The notes under the pieces are model-generated. The model saw only the letters and a program-made list of their open reading frames with translations, was not told the DNA's origin and ran no database searches. The position numbers were made by a program, and so were the translations under genes. Positions 48,412 to 61,000 of a DNA stretch of 64,000 bases are shown here, piece after piece; position 1 is the first letter of the stretch, and every line of letters begins with the position of its first letter. Location of the stretch: assembly GCF_932526225.1 (NCBI RefSeq), contig NC_064048.1, positions 7,109,015-7,173,014 on the forward strand. Reading direction: 5' to 3'. Source of the DNA: Nematostella vectensis (Eukaryota > Cnidaria > Anthozoa > Actiniaria > Edwardsiidae).

Positions 48412-49866
48412 GAATTAACAAACGACCCATGGGTCCTAGAGTCTATCTCGACCACAAATTAGAGTTTGTACAGGAGCCATACCAGCTTACGGTACCAGTC
48501 ATGAATCTCACACCCCAGCAAATGGAGATAATAGATTCAGAGGTTATTGCCCTAGACAAACAAAGGGGCAATTATCAGGGTTCTCAGCCACAGTTAACCT
48601 TTCGAAAACCAGTACGTAAGGCCCTTATTATTCACTGTACCCAAAAGGGAGGGACCTGTGATAAACCTCAAGGGTCTCAGTCATTTCCTGGAAACCAAAA
48701 TTTCAAGATTGAAGGGATGACAATGTTAAAAGATCTCTTGCGAAGGAGCGATCTTTTGAACAAAATAGTCCTAAAAGATGCCCATTTGACAATCCCAATT
48801 TCGAAACAGGACTAAAAGTACCTGCGCTTCAGGTGGAAAAACTAACTCTGGCAGTTTCTTTCCCTCCCATTTGGCTTGGCAAGTGATCCTCGGGTCTTTA
48901 CCAAAATTCTCAAACCAGTAGTAGCACACTTGAGGAAAAGGGGTATCCGACTAATCATTTTCTTGGACGACATCCCAATTATGTCTGCGTCCAAAGAACT
49001 GGCTCTAGAAACACTCGAATACCGCCGCCTCACTGCTAAGCAATCTAGGTTTTGTTATCAACAGAAAAAAATCAATTTTTAGCCCTACACAGGAGCTAGA
49101 GTTTCTAGGTTTCTTGGTAAACTCGGAAACAATGTCCAAGTCCCTCCCAAAGGGACAAGATCAGAGGCATAAAACGGGAATGCTAGAAAATCCTATGCTA
49201 GAGGATCCGAGAGTGTCAGTTCGGGATTTGTCACGACTTCTGGGAAAATTGTCGGCATCCATTCAGGCAGTTTTCCCAGCCCCCCCCCCCCTTTCCCTGC
49301 ACTACCAGTTCTTGCAGAAAGCGAAACACTTAGCTCTAAAGAAAAGTCTGGATTACGAGACCCTGTTGACCATAGACCATGCAGCTCAAGAGGAGTTGAC
49401 ATGGTGGAGGGACCATTTGGCAGCCTGGAACGGAAAGTCCCTGTTAAAAAGTCAAAACGATAGTGTCATAGAGACCGATGCGTCAACCTTAGGATGGGGG
49501 GCCTCCTGCAGTGGCGTCCGAACAGGGGGTCTGTGGTCAAACCAAGAACGTTTCCACCACATCAACTGCTTAGAATTGATAGCAGGAGGGTTTGCAATAA
49601 AATCCTTCTGCAAGGACAAGACATATGTCCAAATAAAACTGCTAATGGACAATACCACAGCCATTGTATACATAAACAAGATAAGGGGCCATTCTCCTGT
49701 CCTGGCCAGTCTAGTTTACGACATATGGCAGTGGTGTCTTGAAAGACAAATCATTATAAGTGCTCAACACATTCCAGTTGTTCACAATGTGGTCGCAGAC
49801 ACAGTCCAGGGTAGACAGGGACTCTTCCGATTGGATACTAGACCCAGAAATTTTTTTCATTCCTAA
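48412..49866 (+). pseudogene. DIRS reverse transcriptase / RNase H
   Basis: The RT is broken over frames 48405-48815, 48876-49082 and 49114-49866. The palm motif reads FLDDIP where an active enzyme usually has YLDD or FADD-type residues. RNase H follows with the catalytic Asp in ETDASTLGWGA and the ELIAGGFAIKSF and DNTTAIVYINK motifs. Stops near 48813 and 49080 interrupt it. Confidence 0.82.
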
Positions 49867-49868
49867 AC

Positions 49869-51211
49869 TTGTTATGGGGACAGCTTCAGGTCGACCTCTT
49901 TGCAACCCGTCTCACGAACCAACTCCCAAGGTTTGTGAGCTGGAGACCAGACCGAGTGGCGGAAGCAATGGATGCCTTCACTCTGGATTGGTCCCAGATG
50001 AGGGGTTATGCATTCCCACCATTCAATCTAGTAGGTCGGTGCCTGGCACAAGTATTGAAACAGAGAGTCCAGTGTCTGTGCTTGCTGACACCAGTATGGG
50101 AAACCCAGCCGTGGTATCCCATGCTATTAGAACTCAGCATAGACTTCCCTCGCCTGCTCCCAGTCAACCCACAACTACTGTACAGGGAGGGGAACCCACA
50201 TCCCCTTCCTCGCCTTCAACTAGCAGGCTGGCTTGTCTCAGGGAACGATATGCTTCGAGCGGGGTTTCAGGCTCAGCTCAACAGCTGCTCTTGTCCGCCT
50301 GGCGCAGCCAAACCTCAAAATCCTATGACCCAGCCTGGCGCAAATGCGATAGCTGGTGTGTTAAACAACAAATTAGGTAATCCCCTTTCTGCCTCTATCC
50401 AAGACATTGTGAATTTTTTAGCTGCACAATATGAAAATAGAAGAGAGCATCGCACCATTAACGTTTATAGATCAGCTATTTCAGGGATCCTTCCTAAGGT
50501 GGATGGCTTATGTGTTGGCCAACACCCCTTAGTGTGCCAAGTGATGAAAGGTATATTTCAAAGGAAACCACCCCTTCCGAGATATACCGCATCCTGGGAC
50601 GTCTATCAGGCACACATATATGTAAAATCGTTAGGACACAATGCATCATTGTCCATTAAACAACTGTCTGTAAAGCTAGTATTACTGCTAGCCCTCACCT
50701 CTGCAGAGCGTGGATCAGAATTTGCAGCACATGATCTCCGATTCAGGAAACATCATCCGGAAAGAGTCTTCTTTAACTTCCCCGAACATACTAAGTCAGA
50801 TCGTGTGGGTAACAGTTTAAAGGTCTCTTTTCACTGCAGTTTCTAACAGAATAATCTCCTTTGCCCCTGTGAATGTCTAAGAGACTATGAGCGTCGAACA
50901 ACTGAGTTCAGACCAGTTGACCCCGCTCTCCCCAACAAGCTGTTTTTAGCCAACATAGACCTCACAAACCGGTGACCTCTGCAACCCTAGCCCACTAGTT
51001 GAAAGGCATCCTTTCCGCTGGTATCGACTCAAACACATTTAAGGCTCACTCTACAAGAGGCGCTGCTTCATCTACGGCAGCCAGAGCAGGCCTGTCTGTT
51101 ACCGACATTATAAAAATGGCTGACTGGTCCACCGATACGATGTTTCGTAAGTTTTATTACAAGCCGGTACACAATGCGTCATTTGGCAGGACCGTGCTTA
51201 GCCAAGTGTAG
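49869..51211 (+). pseudogene. DIRS methylase-like region and tyrosine recombinase
   Basis: VDLFATRLTNQLPRFVSWRPD and AFTLDWSQMRGYAFPPFNL are the signature between RNase H and recombinase in DIRS elements. The recombinase starts in another frame (AWRSQTSKSYDPAWRKCDSW) and changes frame near 50378. The catalytic Arg I lies in SAERGSEFAAHDL, the H-x-x-R box is HSTRGAASSTA (51048-51080), and the nucleophile Tyr is in FRKFYYKP. A frame break separates 50846 from 50999. This enzyme class replaces the integrase used by LTR elements. Confidence 0.85.
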
Positions 51212-51584
51212 GCTTTGAACAAGCATTGTTATATAAAGTATACAGTTATGAAGTGCAATTCCAGATTGCGCAATTGAAATGCACGAATAAATGGAGACTC
51301 AATATAACAATGCTCCCACCCTCCCAACCCTTTTATCATTGTTATTTTGTTCTTTCACAGGCTGTTCCGCTCATCAAAAAGACGAGATATGGGGTGGACC
51401 GTGAAGAGTTAGGGGGCCCGGAACACAGGGGGCCACACATGCTAGTTGTTCTTGTTATATGATTTAAAAAGCTGTATTTGAGCGAAGAAAATAAAGACAA
51501 AGCATTGTTAAATTGCGTCTCCATTTATTCGTGCAACTCATCCTGCGACCCTTCGGGTCTTGCGTAATCTGGAATTTTATTGTA

Positions 51585-51819
51585 ATTTTATCTTTAGAGG
51601 CAGCGCCTCGCATGGGACATGGTCCCGTTTGCCCTCGCCTTTTTTTTTACCTTTAATACGTATGGATATTTTGGATAATAAGTATGTATAGCCTGTCAAA
51701 TAACGAGGCACATTCAGCCAATTTTAGAGATTATTTCTTGGTTTTATTATAAGAATCTAACCTAACAAATTTCTTTCATACCCTACCCCCCGGAATAATC
51801 CGCTCTCCTCTTTTTTAGG
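51585..51819. other. Spacer between DIRS and hammerhead element
   Basis: No coding sequence. The last 14 bases (51806-51819) are the left target-site duplication of the hammerhead element. Confidence 0.5.
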
Positions 51820-51900
51820 ACTTTAGAAGCACACTAGCATACACACATTGGCACCAGTCGGGCCAAGACGGGACGCTAGCACAGGCTATTACCCGTGCAG

Positions 51901-51966
51901 TTCGGCAACCATGGACAGCTGTTTCGTCCTTATTAGGGCTCGTCAACATGGCATAGCCGGTTTGCC
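51901..51966 (-). ncRNA. Type I hammerhead ribozyme, probably inactive (HHR2)
   Basis: The same architecture as HHR1 on the minus strand, but the core CTGACGA has become TTGACGA (the catalytic C3 is changed) and stem II has a mismatch (GCCC against GGAC). Both changes should abolish or strongly reduce cleavage. The predicted cleavage site lies between 51914 and 51913. Confidence 0.82.
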
Positions 51967-52256
51967 TCAGTTAAACTTCATCGGCAAAAAAACTGCAGGG
52001 CGACTTCGACTCGAACGAAGTGCTTTAAACCACAGCTCAGATCTATGTGGGATCTAGAGCTGCGACCGGGCTAGCGTGATGCCAATTGTGCGGATCACGC
52101 ATGCGACCTTTGCTAGTCTAAAACTCCGTCGGATAGCCAAACTATCCTTGCGAGTATGTATACATAAATGTGGACTTTAGAAGCACACTAGCATACACAC
52201 ATTGGCACCAGTCGGGCCAAGATGGGACGCTAACACAGTCTATTACCCGTGCAGTT

Positions 52257-52311
52257 CGGCAACCATGGACAGCTGTTTCGTCCTTATTAGGACTCGTCAG
52301 CATGGCATAGC
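52257..52311 (-). ncRNA. Type I hammerhead ribozyme, intact core (HHR3)
   Basis: Minus strand: CCATG, CTGACGA, GTCC-TAATAA-GGAC, GAAAC, AGCT, GTC, CATGG are all intact. The distal half of stem I is altered because the sequence switches to an inverted copy after TATG, so only two to three outer pairs remain and the loop contact with stem II may be weaker. The cleavage site lies between 52268 and 52267. Confidence 0.85.
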
Positions 52312-52515
52312 ACGGGTAATAGACTGTGCTAGCGTCTCGTCTTGGCCCGACTGGTGCCAATGTGTGTATGCTAGTGTGCTTCTAAAGTCCTCTTTTTTTA
52401 GGTCAGCGGTTTAACAAACAGAATTGTACTTTATTAATGGTTGTAATCTCCAAGTCTATATGAGAAATGTGATATGATAAAAAATCTTTTGCAGCTATGA
52501 AGTATCAATCTGTGA

Positions 52516-52530
52516 TCCAAGATGGCGGCC
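52516..52530 (+). promoter_or_regulatory. YY1-like motif over the CIAO3 start codon
   Basis: TCCAAGATGGCGGCC matches the YY1-type CAAGATGGCGGC element, with the ATG as the start codon, as at PATL1. Functional use here is inferred from vertebrate knowledge. Confidence 0.5.
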
Positions 52531-55002
52531 CACTTTAGTGGCGCTCTGCAGCTCACAAATCTTGACGACTTCATAACTCCTTCGCAGGTTAGGACAGGGT
52601 TAATATGCATGCATCATTTCTTATGCTAATTGTTTTACTACCTGGTAGGAGAAAAAGAGGGGGGATGGTGTATTATTTTTAACCGGAAAATGCATATTTG
52701 CTGAATTTTCACTTGGAGATTACCGGCTTCTCCATAACAGACAAGAATAGGAGGTTTGAATGTAATTCCTTACAAATACGGCCCTTAACTCTTTCATGGA
52801 TAAGAGTAGGGAGTGTTGTATACACGCAGATTGTTCCAGGCAAAATGGGCTTAGGGATAGGGCATAAGAATATCACATGCATTGCTCCTATGTACCTTAT
52901 ATTATATCATACACAGGTCAGCCCAGCTTAGTGTTAGTGGGTTGTATGAAGGAATTTTATTTCTTGAATATCTGTAATAAATTCTGAATATAATTGACAG
53001 AACCTTAGAGTATTCTATAATTATTAAGAACTTTATCCTCGGGAGAATTTACAAGAAGCTACTTTCTATCTTCCACTGTAATGCTCTGTCAGTTATTTGA
53101 ATTTCTTGTAAGATTGAGGTACTAGAATCCCTATTACCCACTGACTTCTCTTCCCAGTCTCTTCTTTCGCATCCTTATTCTGTAATAACAATATACACAG
53201 TAGGTGCGAAACCCTGATTGTATGCCTGGACCTGTGATATATACTTAAACCCTTGTAATATGCAACAATGCTGTGTTTAGTATTATGCTCTAAATGACTG
53301 TATTGTTTCCAGGAATGTATTAAACCAGTCAAGATTGAAAAGAAGCCTGGGGCAAAGGTAGTTATTATAATTTCTTCTTCCACCCGGTGTAATATGTTGA
53401 TAGAATTACACTCAACAAGCATCTATCCTAATAAATAGCATTCAATAAAAATATATTGGGTTAGGGCTTTAACTTCATGGCTCTAAAACGTTTGCCATGA
53501 TAATCCAAATGAATATCCCCTTTGAACAGGTAAATTAAAGTTCTATAAAATGCTATTGGAACCAGAAAGAACTCTGCTAACAATGCATGCATGAAAACTT
53601 AACACATACCGTATTTACTTGAATAAGCACCCTGGCGCTTATCAAATTTTTTGACTGTCAGACAGGGCACTTATTCAGGGAGGCGCTTAATTGAGCAAGG
53701 CGCTTATTTAAAAGAGCAAATTTCGAACAAAAGGCCAAAGTGTTTTTATGTATTTAATATCAATTTTATACTACATCAGTTTCTCTATATCATTATTACA
53801 ACTTGAAGCAGCTTTTTTCAATTTTCATCTATTAAATACTCTCTTTCTTGTCCTTTTATGAGCTCCAGTGCTTTCTTAAAACTACGTTATGATAGTAATT
53901 TATTCAGTTACATAAAACCTGGGTAGGGGGGCGCTTATTCATTGTTTTGGTTTAAAGGGGGCGCTTTTTTGGGGGAGGCACTTATTCGAGAGAGGCGCTT
54001 AATAATAGTTTTGGTTCAAAGGGGGTGCTTATTTAGAGGAGGTGCTTGTTCGATTAAATACAGTATCTTGTTTGAACGGACTCAATTTGCATGTTGAACA
54101 ATAGGTGTTTCCTATTATGTAACCTTTGATTTTGTTTTCACAAGGGGCTGGCCAAAATAAAGATTGAAAGTGATGGGAGCTATGTGCAACTTTCTGAGGT
54201 ATGTAACCATTGAAAGCTACAAATTATCTAGTAGATATCATAACTCCTCTTAACTCATCTCATAAGTTCAACTCCTTTGTTAGGACGGAGGGAAGTCCAA
54301 GTTACAGAAAGCAGAGATAACACTCAACGACTGCTTGGCGTGCAGGTTTTTCATTACACCACCATTTTTATGATATTAGTAATAAATAATAAAAATAATA
54401 ACCATTTAATATCAGTTTAGTCCAATTCTGAAGCAGGTCTGACGTTGCTTGGCAACACACACATCTCCTCCATGCCTGACTATGATCTGTTGCCCCCTGC
54501 TAGGCCATAAAGCAGACACTCTTAGGTCCATGGTGGTGACATCTGACCAGGGTTTTCTTGACCTGCCTATTCCTCTCTGTCCCTCTCATTAAAGCCGCTT
54601 TGTCACCAGTTTACTTCTGGTCGGTTACGTAACAATCTCTGACAACTTTTAACGGAAAACGCAAAAAATATTTCAAAATATTGAAAGCATTGTGTTTATT
54701 GGAAGTTTCTTCGAGGATGTGATTGATAATTTAGAGCGGATGGCCTGTTTAATATCTCGGATTTTAATAGATTTTTTGTCTTTTAACGGTTGAGGTTTCT
54801 GTCGGACCTCCGGAAGTAAACTGGTGACAATGTGGCTTTAAGACTCCTGATAGGTTAGATTGAAGCAGGCAATCACCGCTATAGCACCATTGGCCATTTG
54901 GCCTCATTACCCATGCACCCCTTTCTCAATATTACCCTTGAACTAACTACAGGACTGTGGTCGTAGCAGGGGGTGGGGCACTCAGACCTCCCACCCCCCC
55001 TA

Positions 55003-55036
<34 letters not shown>

Positions 55037-58000
55037 TATTTTTAAAAATTATTAGGTAATGACCGGGACCAGTAGGAGCACATGGCTAACAGAGATCAAT
55101 CCTAAACTGGAAAAAAACCTATTAAGTGGAAACATCTTAGGGTCCTGGCCCCGTACGCAGTTCTGCTCAAGGTTAAACCAATCAGCTATCGAGCTATGAT
55201 TTGAGGTTTGCATGGCGCAGATCTGCGCGGTTTGAGCCAATCAGACATTATAGATCTCGGTGACATCAAGGAGGTGCTGACATACAATAAACCAGACTGT
55301 TCTCTGTTGGCTGTGCTTCAAATATATTTTCTTCACGGTCCTGCATCATCTCCCCCCAATATTTCAAGGCCTGCTACAGCACTGAACTGCACTTCTTTGT
55401 TGTACTCTTACAAGTGGCTACATAACAACAGCATTGCAGTCTGTTATTGTTACTCACTTGTTCTCCATATTATCCTTATAGCGGCTGTATAACCACAGCG
55501 GAGAGTGTTCTTATTACCCAGCAGAGCCAAGATGAACTGTTCAAGATCCTTGACAGCAACAGAAAGCTAGTAAAGGTATGTACCATATACTTTATATCAT
55601 AGATACATATAGGTGACTGCCTTACATACTGTACATGTATGAAAAGGTAAAACTTCAGAGATGAGGTTTGATTGGTGTAAGTACATTATGTACATATTAT
55701 GTGATGGTGTGACGTGAGTGTATGAAAGGTGAATGTGTGACATGCGTTCATGAAAGGTAAATGTGTGACGTAAGTGTGTGATAGGTTAATGTGTGACATG
55801 AGTGCGTGAAAGGTGATAGTTTGACATGAGTGTGTGACTTAGTTATTGTGCAACAGGTGATAGTGTGACTTGAGTGGGTGAAAGGTGAATGTGTAACGTG
55901 AGTGTGTGAAAGGTGAATGTGAATGACATGAGTGTGTGAAAGATAAATGTGTGATGTGAGTGTGTGATAGGTGATAGTGTGACGTTAGTTTGTGAGAGGT
56001 GATAGTGTGATGTGAGTGTGTGATACAGTAGGTGATTTTTGAAGTGAGTGTGTATAGGTGATTTTGAAGTGAGTGTGTGATAAGTGATTTTTGAAGTGAG
56101 TGTGTTAGGTGATGGTATGACACAAAGGTGTGATTATGTGAAAGGTGATTGCGTGACTTGTGTGATAGTGTAAAAGGTGATGGTGTGGCGCTAGTTAACA
56201 AATAGATCTCATTTTTCCATGCGTCTGTCCTCTAATAGATGCACAGATGACGTCGCACGTGTTATGAACAAAAAAGTATACAACAAGACTCAGTGTGGGA
56301 CCTGTGGGAAAGGTGGTGATGTGATGTGTGCGAAAGGAGATGGTGTGACGTGTTAAAAAGGTGATGATGTGGCGTGTGTGAAAGGTGAGTGTGTGACATG
56401 AGTGTGTGAAAGGTGATGATGTGACGTGTGTGGAAGGTTATGATGTGACGTGTGTGAGAGGTAATGATGTGACATGTGTGAAAGGTGGTGATGTGACATG
56501 TGTGAGAGGTGGTGATGTGACGTGTGTGAAAGGTGATGATGTGACGTGTGTGAGAGGTGATAAAGTGACATGTGTTGAAGGTCATGATGTGACGTGTGTA
56601 AAAGGTGATGATGTGACGTATGTAAAAGGGGATGATGTGGCGTGTGTGAAAGGTAATGATGTGACATGTGTAGAAGGTGATGTGACAAGTGTGAAAGGTG
56701 ATGATGTGACGTGTTTGAAAGGTAATGATGTGACGTGTGTGAGAGGTAATGGGTGTGGTTGGCAGGATATTGTAAACTCTCAAAGTAGTATTGATCACTT
56801 CTTTTGTCAACAGGAAGGAAAAGGGGATGTGCAAAAGCTGGTTGTGATATCCATTTCGCCACAGTCGAGAGCTTCTATTGCTGCTAAATTCAACCTCACA
56901 ATAAATGACGTAAGAGAAATTGCAAAAATAGAGCTTTTAAGTACAGTACTTGATCTTTGATTTTCATTTAGAATCAGATAAAATAAAATAAAAAAAATAA
57001 ATGGTAAAACGGTACTGTATTTTTAATGCACTATATAATATTTCTGTTTTTTTGTTTAGGCTGCTAAGAAACTATCCGCCTTCTTTAAACAACTGGGTAA
57101 GTCTGCTTGTTTTAAAAAGCATAAAAATGATTTTCTACACCAGAAAGAGACAGACAGAAAAAAGCTTTTTACTTTTGCTTTCACTTTGTAAAACTACAGT
57201 ACTTGTATTAAGCCAAATTGGGCATGAATTTTGTAGGGATCAGTTTTATTTAAGGATATAAAAAAAAGGAAAAGTTTTATTAGGCTCTTTAATTAGCAAA
57301 ATTCCATCAAGTCAAATGCCAACTGCCCAACTGTTTTCTTTTTGCATATAAATGCAGGATATTGGGTTGTAGCTTCAAATACTTTCAAGGGATTACATTG
57401 AAGTTAATAAGACAAACAAGTGCGTGTGGTTTGTGTGTATTTTGAGTATATGAATCTAGTTACACTCAAAGTACACGCAAAATTCGCACAGAACTCAGGC
57501 ACAAAATGTTTCAAAAAGTTTAAAAAATGTTTCAAAAAGTTTCGCACAGAACTCAGGCACAAAATGTTTCAAAAAGTTTCAAAAATGTTTCAAAAAGTTT
57601 CGCACAGAACTCAGGCACAAAATGTTAAGTTTCCTCCAGGCTGTACTGTACTACGTGTATTCACTTTTTCTTCATCCTTTAAGGTGTCCATTATGTGTTT
57701 GATACAACATTTGCTAGGGACTTTAGCCTTGCTGAGAGGTAAGCAAGACTATTTCAAATAAATATAAATATGGTATGGTTACACTCAGAGAATCCATCAG
57801 TCGAAACCTGCAGTGCCTCATGGGTATCAAATGAATAAGCAAATAAGTCTGAATAAAAATTGTGTTCTTCTAAAACACCCAGACATCATTTAGAGATCAG
57901 GATTCAGGCTTTTATATTCTACCCATGAAACACTATGGGTTACAATATATGGATTCTCTGGTGCAACCTTATTCGAAATAGGTGTATGTGCTGTATAATA

Positions 58001-61000
58001 AAAAAACAGCATTTTGGTTTTTAAAGAGATCTTGCACAGGTACAGTACATTTTTTTTTTTTGGGGGGGGGTTGTCTTCTCCTGACATTTGCTCACAAGCC
58101 CATCTCACAGAGATGGATAACTAAATATCAAAACTATCCCCCTTCTACTGTGAGCAAAAAAGTAACTAAAGCATCTTTTAATGATGCTATCATTTACTTC
58201 ATATTTAAGCCAAAGAGAGTTTGTGAGGAGATTCAGAGCATATCAGCAAGGAGATGAAGGCTGTACACCAATGCTGGCCTCCGCCTGCCCCGGTAGGTTA
58301 TACATAACAGCAACAAACACATGAGCAGACAATCAGCCTTCTCAAAAATATTTTGAGAGGTCATTATGATTTTGGAGGTGGTTTTGGTACCAAAGGTTTC
58401 TTTTTCCTTGTCTATAACAAAACAAAATTAATGTATTTTCTGTCTGGATGGAGATGGTCAAACCTACGGAAAAGGGGGGTCATTGAGCCTTCAGCCAGCC
58501 TGAGACAGACTAGTACTGTTGGCCTAGCGAGTCTAATGGATCAAACGAACAAGAGAAAACACACAAAGATTCAAGCAAATAGGACAGAACATTGCTAGCG
58601 ATTACACACAATACCTCAACACCTGGTGAATTCCTTTGAGGCTATATTTGAAAACGTACATTGAGGAGGCCGCTTTGGAGACAGCTTAACACTCAACAAA
58701 GGCGAACATCGACAAAAGGCCTGTGATAATGGATATATATTTGTTTTGAAGGTTGGGTGTGCTATGCCGAGAAGACTCATGGGGATTACATTTTACCTTA
58801 CATCAGGTAAGTAACCCAAGGGCGATAGGATAGTTAGTGGGCAGTTGTGGTTTGTAGTTTGATTGCGGGTTATGTTTTGTCTTGAGCTTACACGTTCTTT
58901 TAAGATCATTTTCCTTGTTCTTTATGTCTCCCAAAGCGAGCGTATCTTTTCTTTATCGATTATATATTTTATTATTGACAACATATAATGTATTTTTTTT
59001 TCAGCTCAACTAAATCACCCCAGCAGATCATGGGATCATTAGTAAAAGATCACTTAGCATCGGTTGTCGGCAAAAGGTATGTGTTGTCTTATAAAAAAAA
59101 CCCACCTGTTATTGTGCACAAACCAGCTGATCCGATATACTACGTGACGCCTTGTGTCTGACTTGCGTGACGTATTGTGTTGATAGGACTTGCGTGACGT
59201 GTTCTATTGATCCGACTTTCGTGACGTGTTGTGTAGATCCAGCTTGCGTAACATGTGTCATGCTTGCTGGACATGTGTTGTTTGGACTTGCGTGACATGT
59301 TATGCTGATCCGACCTGCGTGACGTGTTGTGTTAAACCGACTTGTGTCACGTGTTGTTTATTCAAGCTGATTGATTTCGCTAATAGATTAATTCCTCATT
59401 TGCATATGATTTCTTAGGCTATAAGACGATATTATTTAGAATGATTCCCCAGAAGTTCCTGCGAACGAAACATGCGTCACGCAAGCGGGATAAACAGGGC
59501 AATGACCTGTTTCTCACAAGCAATGTAAACGTTTGATCTTGTACTAAAGTAGTGTCGCCCTCCCCCACAGTCCAGATTCTGTGTATCACGTGTGCGTCAT
59601 GCCGTGCTTTGACAAGAAACTGGAGGCGTCACGTGATGACTTCTACAATGACATGTACAGCACACGTGACGTGGATTGTGTCATATCTACAGGTAAAGCC
59701 CTTAGCAGTGGACCGTGCAGAATATAGCAAGCAGTGGTAGAGCGGTTTGCTGTGAATAATATAGTAAACACTTATAACATAAGCGCACGCACTCTTTTAT
59801 GCCCGACATTATGTCCATGTCGTTGTGTTTGGCTCATGTCAAAATGTCGAACCATTCACACTTAAGGGGGCACACGCCAATGTCGTTATGTCCATGTCGT
59901 TGTGTTTGGCTCATGTCAAAATGTCGAATCATTCACACTTAAGGGTGCACGCGCCAATGTCATTATGTCGTTATGTCGTTATGTCGTTATGTCACTGGTG
60001 TGCACCAGGTATTACTATGTCTTGTGATCTCAAGAGACTCCAGTAACTCCTCGTACAAACCGTGCCAACATCAGCTAGAATAGAGGACTTGCGCTAAGAG
60101 ATTATGTGACCTTTTGGGTGGAAAACTAGCGCACGATTAGACTGTAGTGGCAAAATAACAGCAATAAAAAGCAACTTATTTAGCTCTTTCGAACTAAAGC
60201 CATAAAGTTTTTTTTTCATTTAAAAAATTTTTTTTTGGTCCTCTGACTTGACAGGCCATTTTTGTGTTGAGTCCCCTATTGTTACTGGTGTCTCACTTGA
60301 CTGACCACGAGGTAGAGGAATTACCGGCAGTCGAGCAAGACTTCGCTTTGCTCAGAGTTTGTCTCTTTGGGGTGTTAAACTTTAGGCTTGAGACCCATGA
60401 AAACAGCGCAAACGTTGCTGACCTAAGGCAGCACATTGAGGTGTGAAATGATTCGCCAAAATTAATTTTGTTGTGTGGTCAACAGAGCGTAACGGTTCCA
60501 GCAATGCTGACTGATGTCGGCGCTGTTTGCATAGGGCTTTAGCATTTAGTACGTTAAGAATAAATAACACTGCATATTATTGCTTATTTATACTGTAAAA
60601 ACAATCAGTTGCAATTGTATTCATCTTTCCAGTGGAAGTAGAAACAATGATACAGGATCACTGCCCAGACTTCAACTCTATCGACCCAGTAGAGCTCGAC
60701 AAGTTGTAAGTAAGAGTTTGTTCAACCAAAAAAAGAACGGATATTGAAGGAAGGGGCTCAGTGCACCAAATAAGTCGTGTTTTTGTGTTTAATAGATTAT
60801 GGCTTTGCAGCAGCAAGGTCTTTATTCAATTTGTTGTTTGTAAAGTCAATAACGAAAATGTTTGCTAGTATTATAATCGCGAAATACCAGTCTTGAGCGA
60901 TGGTATCCGCCATCTTGGATTTTGAGCGAAATAAGAAAAGCCACCTCCCCATGTTTTTATCTTTTTCAAATCCAGATGGCGGCGCGATCGCTCGAAGCTG

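Larger units (their letters stand above)
47878..51582 (+). mobile_element. DIRS-like tyrosine-recombinase retroelement, decayed
   Basis: Inverted terminal repeats flank the element: the left end (47878-48045, with GGTCCACCCCATATCTCGTC) is the reverse complement of 51377-51530 (GACGAGATATGGGGTGGACC). A region just inside the right end (51226-51320) repeats outer end sequences of both sides, which is the internal complementary region expected of DIRS elements. Order of domains: a gag-like part and RT start (GGRTAHFYSNWLELTNDPWV near 48380), RT fingers/palm, RNase H, the DIRS methylase-like region, and a tyrosine recombinase. Several frame changes and stops are present (for example around 48813-48840 and 50378), so the copy is inactive. 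Confidence 0.88.
51820..52387 (-). mobile_element. Hammerhead-ribozyme repeat element 2 (retrozyme-like)
   Basis: A 568-base insert flanked by direct repeats TCCTCTTTTTTAGG (51806-51819) and the same with one extra T (52388-52402). A full 354-base unit (51821-52174) is followed by the start of a second unit (from 52175, CTTTAGAAGCACACTAGC) that jumps near 52310 into an inverted copy of the unit start, ending in GTGCTTCTAAAG. Both units hold a minus-strand hammerhead, with cleavage sites exactly 354 bases apart. The unit size, tandem arrangement, lack of coding and target duplication match small animal retrozymes. The mobilising enzyme is probably supplied in trans, possibly by a Penelope-like element, which I do not see here. 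Confidence 0.8.

Noticed and set aside
56262-56862. Two overlapping His/Ser/Thr-rich minus-strand frames and one Asp/Val-rich plus-strand frame
   Set aside because: All come from the 27-base minisatellite, whose period keeps several frames open.
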